A stretch of DNA of 25,633 nt from a virus. Position 1 is the first letter of the stretch. Each line of letters begins with the position of its first letter. Shown here one piece after another: positions 5,140 through 11,887 of the stretch. The position numbers were made by a program, and so were the translations under genes. Under the pieces are notes generated by a model. It did not search any database. It was not told where the DNA came from and saw only the letters and a list, made by a program, of their open reading frames with translations. Where the stretch lies: positions 1-25,633 of the IMG/VR virus record IMGVR_UViG_3300017917_001662. One strand, 5' to 3'.

Positions 5140-5212
5140 GCCTGGTTAGCTCAGCTGGTAGAGCAACTGATTTGTAATCAGTAGGTCGGAGGTTCGATTC
5201 CATCACTAGGCT
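5140..5212 (+). tRNA. tRNA-Thr (TGT)
   Basis: Acceptor GCCTGGT/ACTAGGC, D-arm GCTC-AGCTGGTA-GAGC, anticodon arm ACTGA-TTTGTAA-TCAGT (anticodon TGT), T-loop TTCGATT with one A-A mismatch in the T-stem. Confidence 0.92.
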
Positions 5213-5219
5213 CAAATTT

Positions 5220-5293
5220 GGATGGGTAGTTCAGTTGGTTAGAATGTCGGCTTGTCACGCCGAAGGTCGCGGGTTCGAGTCCCGTCCCGTCCG
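5220..5293 (+). tRNA. tRNA-Asp (GTC)
   Basis: Acceptor GGATGGG/CCCGTCC, anticodon loop TTGTCAC (anticodon GTC) on a CGGC/GCCG stem, T-arm GCGGG-TTCGAGT-CCCGT, discriminator G as in tRNA-Asp. Confidence 0.93.
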
Positions 5294-5298
5294 CAATA

Positions 5299-5370
5299 GG
5301 TCTTGTAGTTAAATGGATATAACTACTGCCTTCTAAGCAGTTATTCGTGGTTCGATTCCACGCGAGACTA
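5299..5370 (+). tRNA. tRNA-Arg (TCT)
   Basis: Acceptor GGTCTTG/CGAGACT, anticodon arm ACTGC-CTTCTAA-GCAGT (anticodon TCT), T-arm CGTGG-TTCGATT-CCACG, discriminator A. It reads AGA/AGG, the Arg codons expected to be common in this AT-rich genome. Confidence 0.92.
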
Positions 5371-5376
5371 CAATAT

Positions 5377-5484
5377 GCCAGAGTGGCGGAATAGATAGTG
5401 TGTACAGCTATTAGACGCTTCCTTTCTAGATGGGTGGTGTATCCGAAATGGACATCGTGTGGGTAATCAATCCCTCCTCTGGCA
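5377..5484 (+). tRNA. Class II tRNA-like gene (Leu-type body, candidate anticodon CTA), D-loop insertion
   Basis: Acceptor GCCAGAG/CTCTGGC, discriminator A. The D-arm begins GGCGGAAT and ends TAGACGC as in tRNA-Leu, but about 19 nt forming an ATAG/CTAT hairpin sit between them. The best anticodon loop is TTCTAGA on TTCC.../...GGGT (anticodon CTA, which reads UAG); the closing pair is T-T, so a 9-nt loop with the same centre is an alternative. The variable arm TCC-GAAAT-GGA is present. The T-loop is TAATCAAT, two bases longer than the canonical form. At 108 nt it is long. It may be an amber suppressor, a divergent Leu tRNA or a decayed gene. Confidence 0.6.
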
Positions 5485-5491
5485 CCGCATT

Positions 5492-5565
5492 GGGAATGTA
5501 ACTCAGTTGGTTAGAGTGCGACACTCATAATGTTGAAGTCAATGGTTCGAGCCCATTCTTTCCCA
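5492..5565 (+). tRNA. tRNA-Met elongator (CAT) or tRNA-Ile2
   Basis: Acceptor GGGAATG/CTTTCCC (one T-T mismatch), D-arm ACTC...GAGT, anticodon arm CGACA-CTCATAA-TGTTG (anticodon CAT), T-arm AATGG-TTCGAGC-CCATT. The first pair is G-C, so it is not an initiator. Sequence alone does not separate elongator Met from lysidine-modified Ile. Confidence 0.88.
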
Positions 5566-5571
5566 CAATTA

Positions 5572-5603
5572 TTTGGAAATATAAAAAAATATTTGTATAT
5601 TTA
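5572..5603 (+). promoter_or_regulatory. Promoter of the 5626-5892 gene
   Basis: TTTGGAAA from 5572 and TATATTTA at 5596-5603, 20-bp spacer. The ATG is 22 nt after the -7 element, so the leader is very short and A-rich. Confidence 0.78.
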
Positions 5604-5625
5604 TTAAAACTTAAAACTTAAAATT

Positions 5626-5892
5626 ATGAATTGGTTTATTATTTATTATGTTATTAGTATTGTCTATTGTTTTTATCAATTAAATGTAAAATACAAAGAA
5701 AGAGGAACCGAATATGGTTCTCCTGAATTAGATGCTATAATGGTATTGGTTATGGCTTGGATTTTGGCACCTATTGATGTATCTTTAACTTGGATTAGAA
5801 TGGTTAGAGAAGCAGAAGAAGCAAGAATACGACAAACAAAATTTGAAATAGATACAAAAGACTTCAGAAACGAAGAAACACATATCTATTAG
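5626..5892 (+). CDS. Small membrane protein (88 aa)
   Basis: Two hydrophobic segments, residues 2-20 (FIIYYVISIVYCFY) and about 37-55 (DAIMVLVMAWILAPIDVSL), followed by a charged C-terminal tail of ~30 residues predicted to be helical. I do not recognise the family. It is the only protein gene inside the second half of the tRNA array, has its own promoter at 5572 and an A-rich start context. The stop is a tandem TAGTAG. tRNA-Ser starts 11 nt after the stop, so the mRNA is probably cut by tRNA processing enzymes. Confidence 0.8.
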   Translation: MNWFIIYYVISIVYCFYQLNVKYKERGTEYGSPELDAIMVLVMAWILAPIDVSLTWIRMVREAEEARIRQTKFEIDTKDFRNEETHIY

Positions 5893-5903
5893 TAGAATAT
5901 TTA

Positions 5904-5988
5904 GGAAAGATGGCAGAGTGGTTGAATGCACCGGTCTTGAAAACCGGCAACTGTAACAGGTTCTGGGGTTCGAATCCCTGTCTTTCCG
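5904..5988 (+). tRNA. tRNA-Ser (TGA)
   Basis: Class II tRNA: acceptor GGAAAGA/TCTTTCC, anticodon arm CCGGT-CTTGAAA-ACCGG (anticodon TGA), variable arm with AACTG...CAGGTT pairing, T-loop TTCGAAT, discriminator G as usual for Ser. Length 85. Confidence 0.93.
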
Positions 5989-5993
5989 CACGA

Positions 5994-6125
5994 GTTGAGT
6001 CACTTCAACTAGTCCAACTCTGGATAATGAGAAGTTAAGTAGTTCTTAACATGAGTCAGTTCACCCTTAGTGTGGCGGTAAAGGGTAAGGTTGGTCACCT
6101 TGAGATGGTATCAAAAACGACCAAA
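5994..6125 (+). ncRNA. Structured spacer RNA between two Ser-type tRNAs
   Basis: There is no ORF. Perfect hairpins AGTTGA/TCAACT (about 5995-6012), GTTAAG-TAGTT-CTTAAC (about 6034-6050), ACCCTT/AAGGGT (about 6063-6086) and TTGGTC/GACCAA (about 6093-6125). The density of helices suggests a functional RNA or a highly structured precursor. No tRNA signature found. Confidence 0.4.
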
Positions 6126-6127
6126 AT

Positions 6128-6289
6128 TGTAAGATGGTGAAATGGGTAGCTCCCAAGGTAGACACACCCACTCGTCTCGTGGGCACAGAGAACGAAATAG
6201 ATAAAAGGTATGGGTAGACCACAAAGCTCGAGCACATTTGCTTTTTATTGAATCGCTGTATGAAGGTTCGACTCCTTCTCTTACAGCCA
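6128..6289 (+). tRNA. Class II tRNA-like gene with a 68-nt D-loop insertion, CCA encoded
   Basis: Acceptor TGTAAGA (6128-6134)/TCTTACA (6279-6285), G discriminator (6286), CCA at 6287-6289, T-arm GAAGG-TTCGACT-CCTTC. ATGGGTAG occurs at 6142-6149 and again at 6210-6217. Removing one 68-nt period leaves a normal D-arm TGGT-GAAATGGGTAG-ACCA and a ~91-nt class II tRNA. In that form CTCGAGC follows with U33 and candidate anticodon CGA (Ser, consistent with G73), on a CAAA/TTTG stem with an over-long 9-nt loop. The insert contains TGGG-TAGCT-CCCA and CCCAC-TCGTCTC-GTGGG hairpins. Identity as Ser is tentative. Confidence 0.6.
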
Positions 6290-6335
6290 AACCTGATTTA
6301 ACCAAAAAATTAATTTGGAAAAGTCAGGTTTTTTT
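6290..6335 (+). terminator. Terminator ending the tRNA/ncRNA island
   Basis: AACCTGA (6290-6296)/TCAGGTT (6324-6330) with an inner CCAAA/TTTGG helix, followed by a run of T. It lies immediately after the last tRNA. Confidence 0.9.
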
Positions 6336-6367
6336 GTTATCTTTAATATCTAATAGAAAACAACTAT

Positions 6368-6535
6368 ATGGGAAAGTTCTACGAAGATTTGGACACTCTT
6401 AATGAGTTAGTAAAAAAATTGGATAAGAAAAATCAATTAGCAGAGTTTATTATTAGGGCAATTAGACATATGAAAGAAAACCCTACAAAATCAGTATCGG
6501 ATGTCATCAAAGAAACCAAAAAAGAACATTATTAA
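6368..6535 (+). CDS. Small unknown protein (55 aa)
   Basis: First gene after the island terminator. ATG at 6368 follows an A-rich leader; the 55-residue product (MGKFYEDLDTLNELVKKLD...) is charged and probably all-helical, without membrane segments. It overlaps the next ORF by 35 nt. There is no recognisable family. I see no good TTTG/TAnnTTTG pair directly upstream, so its promoter is unclear. Confidence 0.6.
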   Translation: MGKFYEDLDTLNELVKKLDKKNQLAEFIIRAIRHMKENPTKSVSDVIKETKKEHY

Positions 6536-6737
6536 TAAAGGACATTATTTGGAATTGATGGATAGAATACATATAGTAATGTGTAACTTAAATGACCACA
6601 TACTAAATCATCCATTAACTGAAAATGAACCTGAAATAACAACAAAAATAGAAGAAGCATTTTCTTCATTATGGGATGCATATCAATTAGTAGGAAATAA
6701 AGAAGATAGTTATGAAAATGAGAATAACACACATTAG
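6501..6737 (+). CDS. Small unknown protein (78 aa)
   Basis: 78 residues if started at ATG 6501, inside the preceding gene; a second ATG at 6558 (MDRIHIVMCNLNDHIL) would avoid the overlap and gives a 59-residue helical protein. The C-terminal half (EPEITTKIEEAFSSLWDAYQLV) looks like an amphipathic helix pair. It overlaps the next gene by 26 nt, and the stop is TAG followed at once by TGA. Function unknown; the real start is uncertain. Confidence 0.6.
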   Translation: MSSKKPKKNIINKGHYLELMDRIHIVMCNLNDHILNHPLTENEPEITTKIEEAFSSLWDAYQLVGNKEDSYENENNTH

Positions 6738-7479
6738 TGATACACATAATAAACATAAACAACTGAATGGTAAATTACCGGGAGGAGATTTGTTAATACA
6801 TAGTGGAGATATAAGTTCAATTGGTAGAAAACATGAGATAGAAGATTTTATAAAATGGTTTAGTAAACAACCTTATAAATTTAAAGTATTTATTGCAGGT
6901 AACCACGACTTAAGTTTTGATAGTGAAGTTTTATTTAGAGATAAGTCAGTCCACTTTGATAGAATACAATACTTTGAACCACCCGTTGATGGAAAACCTG
7001 ATTGGTTGATTGAGATGTTATCTAAATTGGATAATGATACATTTTATTTAGAGAATAGTTTTGTAGAAATAGACCAAATTAAAATATGGGGTTCACCTAT
7101 CAGTCCATCATTTGGTTATGGTTGGGCATTTAACAAAGATAGAGGACATGATATAAACCAAATATGGAATGGAATACCAGATGATACTGATATTGTTATT
7201 ACACATAGTCCAATTTATGGATATTGTGATAGAGCTGCAAATACAAATCAAAATGTGGGGTGTGAAAATTTATATCATAGATTAAATGAAGTAAAACCTC
7301 ATTTACATTTTGCAGGACATATACACGAATCATATGGATATGGAACTATACCTTACAAAGATGAGTGGGGTGATATTTATACTTTTAATGGATGTAGTTG
7401 TAATTTAAGATACGAAGTTTACAATGAACCTATTACATTTGATTACGATTTTATAACAAGACAATTGGAATTTATTTAA
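6712..7479 (+). CDS. Class III metallophosphoesterase (MPPED-like)
   Basis: All calcineurin-like phosphoesterase motifs are present in order: SDTHN (residues 9-13, DxH), HSGDIS (GD), AGNHD (GNHD), ITHSP (H) and AGHIHESYG (GHxH). Together these bind a two-metal centre and hydrolyse phosphomonoesters or phosphodiesters. Length (255 aa) and the layout resemble the MPPED1/2-like bacterial branch of the family, whose members act on cyclic nucleotides or related diesters; the phage substrate is unknown. Soluble, no signal peptide. It overlaps both neighbours (26 nt upstream, 1 nt downstream), so it is part of one operon with the SGNH-like and receiver-domain genes. One possible role is trimming of phosphate ends during RNA repair or degradation of cyclic-nucleotide signals; both are inference. 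Confidence 0.88.
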   Translation: MKMRITHISDTHNKHKQLNGKLPGGDLLIHSGDISSIGRKHEIEDFIKWFSKQPYKFKVFIAGNHDLSFDSEVLFRDKSVHFDRIQYFEPPVDGKPDWLIEMLSKLDNDTFYLENSFVEIDQIKIWGSPISPSFGYGWAFNKDRGHDINQIWNGIPDDTDIVITHSPIYGYCDRAANTNQNVGCENLYHRLNEVKPHLHFAGHIHESYGYGTIPYKDEWGDIYTFNGCSCNLRYEVYNEPITFDYDFITRQLEFI

Positions 7480-8393
7480 TGGAAAGAGATACTATTATAT
7501 TTTCGGGTGCATCACATACATTTGGTTTGGGATTGGAATGGGAATTGGATGAAGAACTGAATAGTGAAGAATATTTACAAAAAGGAATACACATACCCAT
7601 TCCAAGATTACCACATTATCAAAAGTATTGGAGAGAATATAGATGGCCAACTTTGGTTTGTAAAGAATTGGGATATACACAATACAATGTTCATGATATG
7701 GAAAACGGCATTAGTATTGGTGGAAATTCAGTAGAAACGATATGGATGTTAGTCAAAAAAGAAAAAGAAATTAAAAAATTACTTTCTAAAACCAAATATA
7801 TCATATTAGAAACACCATATATTAGGTGGTATGATGAAGAATTGCATGGTGGTGTTGATGGTCATAAATATCCAAATACAATTATGGAAATGATTGAATT
7901 AATAAATAATCCATCAAGTAATCATGAAATAGTTGCAAAAACTTTACAATGGATAAATGATTTAAATCCAGATGCTTATATGCTTGAATTACGAAATAAA
8001 ATTCAATATTTAATTTCTAAATACCCAGAAATTGGATTTATAATATTACCTTGGCATGGAAATATAGATGGTTTAAATAATTCAAAATCGTTTAAAAAAC
8101 ATATAGTTCCTATTAAAGAACCAGGAGGAAAAAGATATCAAGATGTTGCTGGATTTTTAAAAGAAAATAAAATACAAGTTTGGAATAAGGCAAAGGCTTT
8201 TAATGGTGATTATGAATTTAATTATGGAGAAGACCATGCTTCTATCGAAGGACATCAAAGAGTTGCTAAAATGGTAATAAATTATATCAATAATTTAGAA
8301 AATGGTATAATAGAAGAAGATGATATCATTGAAGATGAAATACCACAAATTGTGGAAAATAATAATCTTCCTGAAAAGAAAAAACTTATATAA
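7479..8393 (+). CDS. SGNH/GDSL hydrolase-like protein
   Basis: 304 residues. Starts with IIFSGASHTFGLGL (S12 in SGAS as candidate nucleophile), has a GGNSVE segment near residue 82 (block II/III-like), and ends the domain with EDHASIEGHQRVAKMV, a typical block V with Asp and His. A ~25-residue acidic tail (NGIIEEDDIIEDE...) follows the domain. Soluble, no signal peptide. The ATG overlaps the phosphoesterase stop by one base. It is related in fold to the 1556-2305 product, but the two differ enough that they are probably not recent duplicates. Phage SGNH proteins have been tied to glycan deacetylation and surface modification; the target here is unknown. Confidence 0.78.
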   Translation: MERDTIIFSGASHTFGLGLEWELDEELNSEEYLQKGIHIPIPRLPHYQKYWREYRWPTLVCKELGYTQYNVHDMENGISIGGNSVETIWMLVKKEKEIKKLLSKTKYIILETPYIRWYDEELHGGVDGHKYPNTIMEMIELINNPSSNHEIVAKTLQWINDLNPDAYMLELRNKIQYLISKYPEIGFIILPWHGNIDGLNNSKSFKKHIVPIKEPGGKRYQDVAGFLKENKIQVWNKAKAFNGDYEFNYGEDHASIEGHQRVAKMVINYINNLENGIIEEDDIIEDEIPQIVENNNLPEKKKLI

Positions 8394-8394
8394 G

Positions 8395-8874
8395 ATGAAA
8401 AAAAATAAAATATATTTGTATTTGGATGATGTCCGAATACCAAAAGAGGGTGATTGGCAAATTGTAAGAAATTATGATGAATTTGTATCACATATTAAAT
8501 TAAACGGATTGGCTGCGTATGAGGTTATAAGTTTAGACCACGATTTGGGTGAAGGTGCATTGATTGAATATTATACTAACACAAAACCAAATTATGAATT
8601 AGACTATAATCGTATACCTGAAAAAACTGGTATGGATTGTGCAAGATTTTTAGTTGCGGAAAGTATGAATACAAAAATCCCATTACCACAAATATATGTT
8701 CACTCAGCAAACCCAATCGGTGCAGCAAACATAATAGGTTATTTAAATAACTTTTTTAAAAATTGTAAGTTACCAGAATTGTGTATTAAAGTAAACATAG
8801 AACATTCATTTACACAAGAACTAAGTGAAGAAGAAAGACACAATAGATGGAATTTAATGAAAAAATATAAATAA
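8395..8874 (+). CDS. Cyclic-phosphate-processing receiver-domain protein (cREC-REC-like)
   Basis: The ATG at 8395 is chosen because it follows the upstream stop by one base; an in-frame ATG at 8320 would overlap that gene by 74 nt. The 159-residue product starts YLYLDDVRIPKEGDW and continues with ISLDHDLGEG, TGMDCARFLV and IYVHSANPIGAANI. This is the pattern of a stand-alone receiver-like domain annotated as cyclic-phosphate processing, predicted from gene context to act with RNA end-repair enzymes. The acidic DD pair and the DHD are the likely metal-binding residues. There is no output domain, so it is not a response regulator. A role in repair of RNAs cut by nucleases would fit with the HAD-SAK protein at 19039 and the tRNA island. 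Confidence 0.8.
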   Translation: MKKNKIYLYLDDVRIPKEGDWQIVRNYDEFVSHIKLNGLAAYEVISLDHDLGEGALIEYYTNTKPNYELDYNRIPEKTGMDCARFLVAESMNTKIPLPQIYVHSANPIGAANIIGYLNNFFKNCKLPELCIKVNIEHSFTQELSEEERHNRWNLMKKYK

Positions 8875-8875
8875 T

Positions 8876-9358
8876 ATGAACAAGAAACAAAATTTATTAG
8901 TGGCATTTATTTTAATTGCCATATGGTTTAGATTGATACCACATCCACCAAATTTTACACCAGTAACATCATTGGCTTTATTTTCTGGTTTAATGTTTCA
9001 AAAAAGATGGTTGAGTATATTGACACCTTTAGTTGCAATGTTTTTATCCGATATGGTATTGGGATTTGGAATGATATCTTTATGGGTATATGCCGGATTT
9101 GCATTAGTTACAATGTTGGGATGGTTTTTAAATCAAATGAATGTTAAATCTATATTCTTATCATCTTTAATATTCTTCATAGTGTCAAATTTTGGAGTAT
9201 GGTTTATGGACTATCCACATACGATTGAAGGATTAACTATGTGTTATACATTAGCAATTCCTTTCTTTGGATATTCAATAGTAGGTGATTTGATGTGGGG
9301 TTATATTATAAAACATTCTCATAAATTAGTAGAGAGTAAAATTTTAAAATTCGCATAG
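8876..9358 (+). CDS. Multi-pass membrane protein, DUF6580-like
   Basis: 160 residues with about five hydrophobic segments. The N-terminus (IAIWFRLIPHPPNFTPVTSLALFSGLMF) carries the RxxPHPPNFTPV-x-ALFxG signature I associate with DUF6580, a family of small bacterial integral membrane proteins with ECF-transporter S-component-like topology. Position in the inner membrane is clear; the transported substrate, if any, is unknown. Its presence in a phage operon is unusual and suggests acquisition from a Bacteroidota host. It starts one base after the receiver-domain gene and ends in TAG. Confidence 0.75.
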   Translation: MNKKQNLLVAFILIAIWFRLIPHPPNFTPVTSLALFSGLMFQKRWLSILTPLVAMFLSDMVLGFGMISLWVYAGFALVTMLGWFLNQMNVKSIFLSSLIFFIVSNFGVWFMDYPHTIEGLTMCYTLAIPFFGYSIVGDLMWGYIIKHSHKLVESKILKFA

Positions 9359-9359
9359 T

Positions 9360-9521
9360 ATGGAATATATTGCAATTGGTATGATTGGAACCGGATTTTG
9401 GTTAGCGTATGAAATCTGGAAAGCACCACTTTTAGAAGAAAAATCGGATGGTTCATGGACTACAATACGAAAAGAGAAGAAAATAATGGACTTTTTTAAG
9501 AAAAAAAATAAAAACAAATAG
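9360..9521 (+). CDS. Small membrane-anchored protein (53 aa)
   Basis: ATG at 9360, two bases after the previous start-stop junction; 53 codons ending in TAG 9519-9521. Residues 3-17 (YIAIGMIGTGFWLAY) form one membrane segment, followed by a charged, Lys-rich tail (DFFKKKNKNK). No family recognised. It fills the gap between two close genes, which supports it as a real gene despite its size. Confidence 0.65.
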   Translation: MEYIAIGMIGTGFWLAYEIWKAPLLEEKSDGSWTTIRKEKKIMDFFKKKNKNK

Positions 9522-9523
9522 TT

Positions 9524-10045
9524 ATGAAAGTAGAATTTGCAGATAGTTTTTGGGAAAGTCTAAAAACAATGAGTAGACATCGAACTTGGTGGTATAAAAC
9601 CTACGAATTGTTTAGATATAAGATACCATATTTCTTTGAGAATGTTTGGTATTTTAGAAAAGAATTATGGGAGCATCGTAGTTGGGACTATATGTATTCA
9701 CTAATGATGTTAAGATGCTCTTTGACTAAACTTGCCCACACTTTGGAATTTCATGGTTGGGAAGTTGAAGAAAGTAGAATGGAAAAGGTGAATAATATCA
9801 AACGAGCAATTCAGTTGATTGATAATATTCGACAAGATGAATATGTTGAGAGAGCCGAAAATGAATTAGGTAAGTTACACATTGATTGGGAATGGAGTGA
9901 TGAAGAAGATACACCTGAACAAAAGGAACACAATAGAAAAGTATTCCAAAGGTCACATGACATAAAAGAGGCCGAATGGAAAGAATTGTGGAAGATTTTG
10001 AAAGGAAACAAAGTGGATGGTGGGATGAGAGGATGGTGGGATTAA
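9524..10045 (+). CDS. Unknown phage protein (173 aa)
   Basis: Soluble, predominantly helical, rich in Trp, Glu and Arg (13 Trp in 173 residues). The C-terminal end (EWKELWKILKG...GGMRGWWD) looks like a motif seen in hypothetical proteins of large tailed phages. There is no catalytic signature I can identify. It starts two bases after the preceding gene and belongs to the 6368-11780 operon. Confidence 0.8.
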   Translation: MKVEFADSFWESLKTMSRHRTWWYKTYELFRYKIPYFFENVWYFRKELWEHRSWDYMYSLMMLRCSLTKLAHTLEFHGWEVEESRMEKVNNIKRAIQLIDNIRQDEYVERAENELGKLHIDWEWSDEEDTPEQKEHNRKVFQRSHDIKEAEWKELWKILKGNKVDGGMRGWWD

Positions 10046-10078
10046 AAGAGTTTATTAACCCTTTATTATATATTTTTT

Positions 10079-10285
10079 ATGTTGTTTGTTGTTTTTTTAG
10101 TTATGGTAGTTGTTGTAGCTCTTATTTCTTGGTCGTGGGTAAGAGGAGTTGATTATATGAAAGAAAATCATCCCGATTACAAAGGAGAAGATTTTTTAGG
10201 TGAGGACTTTGTTCACACGGCGTCTGGAAGAGATATGTGGGATGATTATGATGAAGATGCTGTACATTACGAAGGAGATTTTTAA
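10079..10285 (+). CDS. Small single-pass membrane protein (68 aa)
   Basis: N-terminal membrane helix (residues 1-20, LFVVFLVMVVVVALISW) followed by a 45-residue acidic tail (DYDEDAVHYEGDF). No lipobox. The ATG is preceded by a T-rich rather than A-rich stretch, which is atypical here. Function unknown. Confidence 0.7.
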   Translation: MLFVVFLVMVVVVALISWSWVRGVDYMKENHPDYKGEDFLGEDFVHTASGRDMWDDYDEDAVHYEGDF

Positions 10286-10296
10286 TATTTATTACT

Positions 10297-10593
10297 ATGA
10301 AAGAATTTATACAAAAATATCAGAAAGCAATTGTTGGAACAGGTGCAGTATCAGTATTATTGATATGTTATTTCCAACAAAAAGAATTAAATAAATTAAG
10401 AACAGAGCAAGTTAAAATTGCTCCTGTACAAAAAACGGATAGTTTACAAAATGTTATAGATAGTTTACAAACTGAAACATTTTTATTACAAACTATGAAT
10501 GGTAGGTATGAATTGAGTTTGGAACATTTGTACGAAGTAAACCCTAAAGCGGGTAAACAGTTTACTGAATTTATGGAAAATGAAACCGAATAG
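10297..10593 (+). CDS. Membrane-anchored coiled-coil protein (98 aa)
   Basis: Residues 11-26 (AIVGTGAVSVLLICYF) form a membrane segment; residues 28-75 are a heptad-rich helix with two direct SLQ..IDSLQTET repeats. The layout (short cytoplasmic N-terminus, TM, periplasmic coiled coil) is reminiscent of small phage envelope proteins such as inner-membrane spanins, but there is no specific signature. It overlaps the glycosyltransferase gene by 14 nt and ends in TAG. Confidence 0.7.
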   Translation: MKEFIQKYQKAIVGTGAVSVLLICYFQQKELNKLRTEQVKIAPVQKTDSLQNVIDSLQTETFLLQTMNGRYELSLEHLYEVNPKAGKQFTEFMENETE

Positions 10594-11605
10594 TGTAATT
10601 GTCTTTTTAGGTCAAAGATATGAGTTATGTAAAGCATTTGGTTTATTTGGTAAAGATAATCTAATATATCAGGCAGAATTTGACCATAGAATTTATAAAA
10701 ATTCAAAATATGTAAAATACTATTTTGAAAAATTAAATTCGGATATTGTCTTTTTATCAAATCCAAATTTAATAGATGAATTGGATATTAATGATTATGA
10801 GAATAAAATAATAATATTATCCGAAGGAGATATATACAATCAAAAACACATATATTATAGAAAAAAATACCCGAATTGTAAATTAGTATTTCTTTGGATG
10901 TATGGGGAAGTTTTTTCTAAATCTTTGTTGGAACATTGTAAAAATTCAAATTTAGATTTGTTATTATCTGGTTCTAATCAACCTGGTTTAACCGATATTG
11001 GCATATTTGATTATAAATTAAATTTCAAATATTTTTATTACTATATAGGTTATTACTATTTAACATCTCTAATTTCAAATTTAGAAAACAAATCATACGA
11101 TGGTAATCAATTACCAATTTTTACATATGCAAAAACTGCTGTAGATAGTACTTGGAGAAGTGATATACTAAATGGGTTACATAATAAATTTCCAAATAAA
11201 ATATGTAGTGGTATTTCTATAAACGACTCATATGATTTAGAATTTACAAAGTATAAACATTTTGAAACAATAAATGATTATTCATATAGAAACTATAATT
11301 TAATATTTGAAACAATAGATTATAGAAATAATATGGAATATTTTGCAACCGAAAAAACATTTAAAGGACTATTTTTTAATAACCCGTTTTATTTAGTTGC
11401 ACCTACTGATATGGTAAGTGAATTATCAAAAGACTTTTATTTATTAAACAATCAGTTTGAAAGTATAGATGATTTTGTTGGAAGTGAAACTCTTGCTGAA
11501 AAATTTGACTATTATAAGGACATGTCTAAAAAGAATTTATCTAAATTATTAGAATATATAAACGATTATAGTTATATAGAACATTTTAAAAAGTTATTAA
11601 ATTAA
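10580..11605 (+). CDS. Glycosyltransferase-like protein
   Basis: 341 residues, no signal peptide. The N-terminal half (residues 1-150) alternates strands and helices like a Rossmann-type donor fold (SVIVFLGQRYELC, DIVFLSN, KIIILSEGD, KLVFLWMYGE, LDLLLSG). The C-terminal half has NLIFETID and then ATEKTFKGLFFNNPFYLVAP (A256-P275), which matches the TEKTxK..x..PF(I/Y)xVxP motif of fucosyltransferase-like and other phage or viral glycosyltransferases. The Glu and Lys in TEK typically contact the nucleotide-sugar. It may glycosylate phage DNA, virion protein or host surface sugars; sequence does not tell which. Confidence 0.65.
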   Translation: MKPNSVIVFLGQRYELCKAFGLFGKDNLIYQAEFDHRIYKNSKYVKYYFEKLNSDIVFLSNPNLIDELDINDYENKIIILSEGDIYNQKHIYYRKKYPNCKLVFLWMYGEVFSKSLLEHCKNSNLDLLLSGSNQPGLTDIGIFDYKLNFKYFYYYIGYYYLTSLISNLENKSYDGNQLPIFTYAKTAVDSTWRSDILNGLHNKFPNKICSGISINDSYDLEFTKYKHFETINDYSYRNYNLIFETIDYRNNMEYFATEKTFKGLFFNNPFYLVAPTDMVSELSKDFYLLNNQFESIDDFVGSETLAEKFDYYKDMSKKNLSKLLEYINDYSYIEHFKKLLN

Positions 11606-11612
11606 ACAAAAT

Positions 11613-11780
11613 ATGGAATTAGAACAATTCAAAATTATAGTAGACCTATTAACTGAAATTAGGGATTTACTAAAAGAGGACAAACAACCACAAACCAAAA
11701 TTACGGTTGTTGGTAATAAACCACAAAATAACACAAAAATTCCAAAAGGAATGCAAACAAATGAAGATTTTACACTATAA
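11613..11780 (+). CDS. Small unknown protein (55 aa)
   Basis: ATG 11613 in an A-rich context (aacaaaat), 55 codons, TAA at 11778. The N-terminal helix MELEQFKIIVDLLTEIRDLLKED is amphipathic; the rest is polar and probably disordered (KPQNNTKIPKG). No family recognised. It is the last gene before the terminator at 11813. Confidence 0.6.
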   Translation: MELEQFKIIVDLLTEIRDLLKEDKQPQTKITVVGNKPQNNTKIPKGMQTNEDFTL

Positions 11781-11812
11781 AATGGGTATTTTCATAACTG
11801 ATTGATAATCAA

Positions 11813-11838
11813 AGACTTATACATATAGGTCTTTTTTT
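11813..11838 (+). terminator. Terminator of the 6368-11780 operon
   Basis: AGACTTATA/TATAGGTCT (9 bp, one G-U; the inner pairs must open to form a loop) followed by seven T. A degenerate copy of the ATAACT...ATTGATAATC repeat lies just upstream (about 11795-11811). Confidence 0.8.
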
Positions 11839-11887
11839 ATGCATAACCCGTTGATTACCAACATATTATAAAAAAGTTTAATAAATA

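Noticed and set aside
5377-5484. Full recoding of TAG to an amino acid
   Set aside because: Genes here are open without any in-frame TAG and several genes end in TAG, so the standard bacterial code applies; at most there is partial suppression.
6142-6209. Group I intron in the 6128 tRNA
   Set aside because: The insert is only 68 nt, too short for a group I intron core, and lies in the D-loop rather than the anticodon loop.
5785-6305. Minus-strand ORFs over the 5904 and 6128 tRNAs
   Set aside because: Their products (e.g. REGVEPSYSDS-type) are the usual artefact of reading tRNA-Ser/Leu genes antisense. No promoter or start context on that strand.
8320-8394. Longer start for the receiver-domain gene
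   Set aside because: It would overlap the upstream gene by 74 nt and add 25 residues unlike the family; the ATG at 8395 starts right before the conserved YLDDVR strand.
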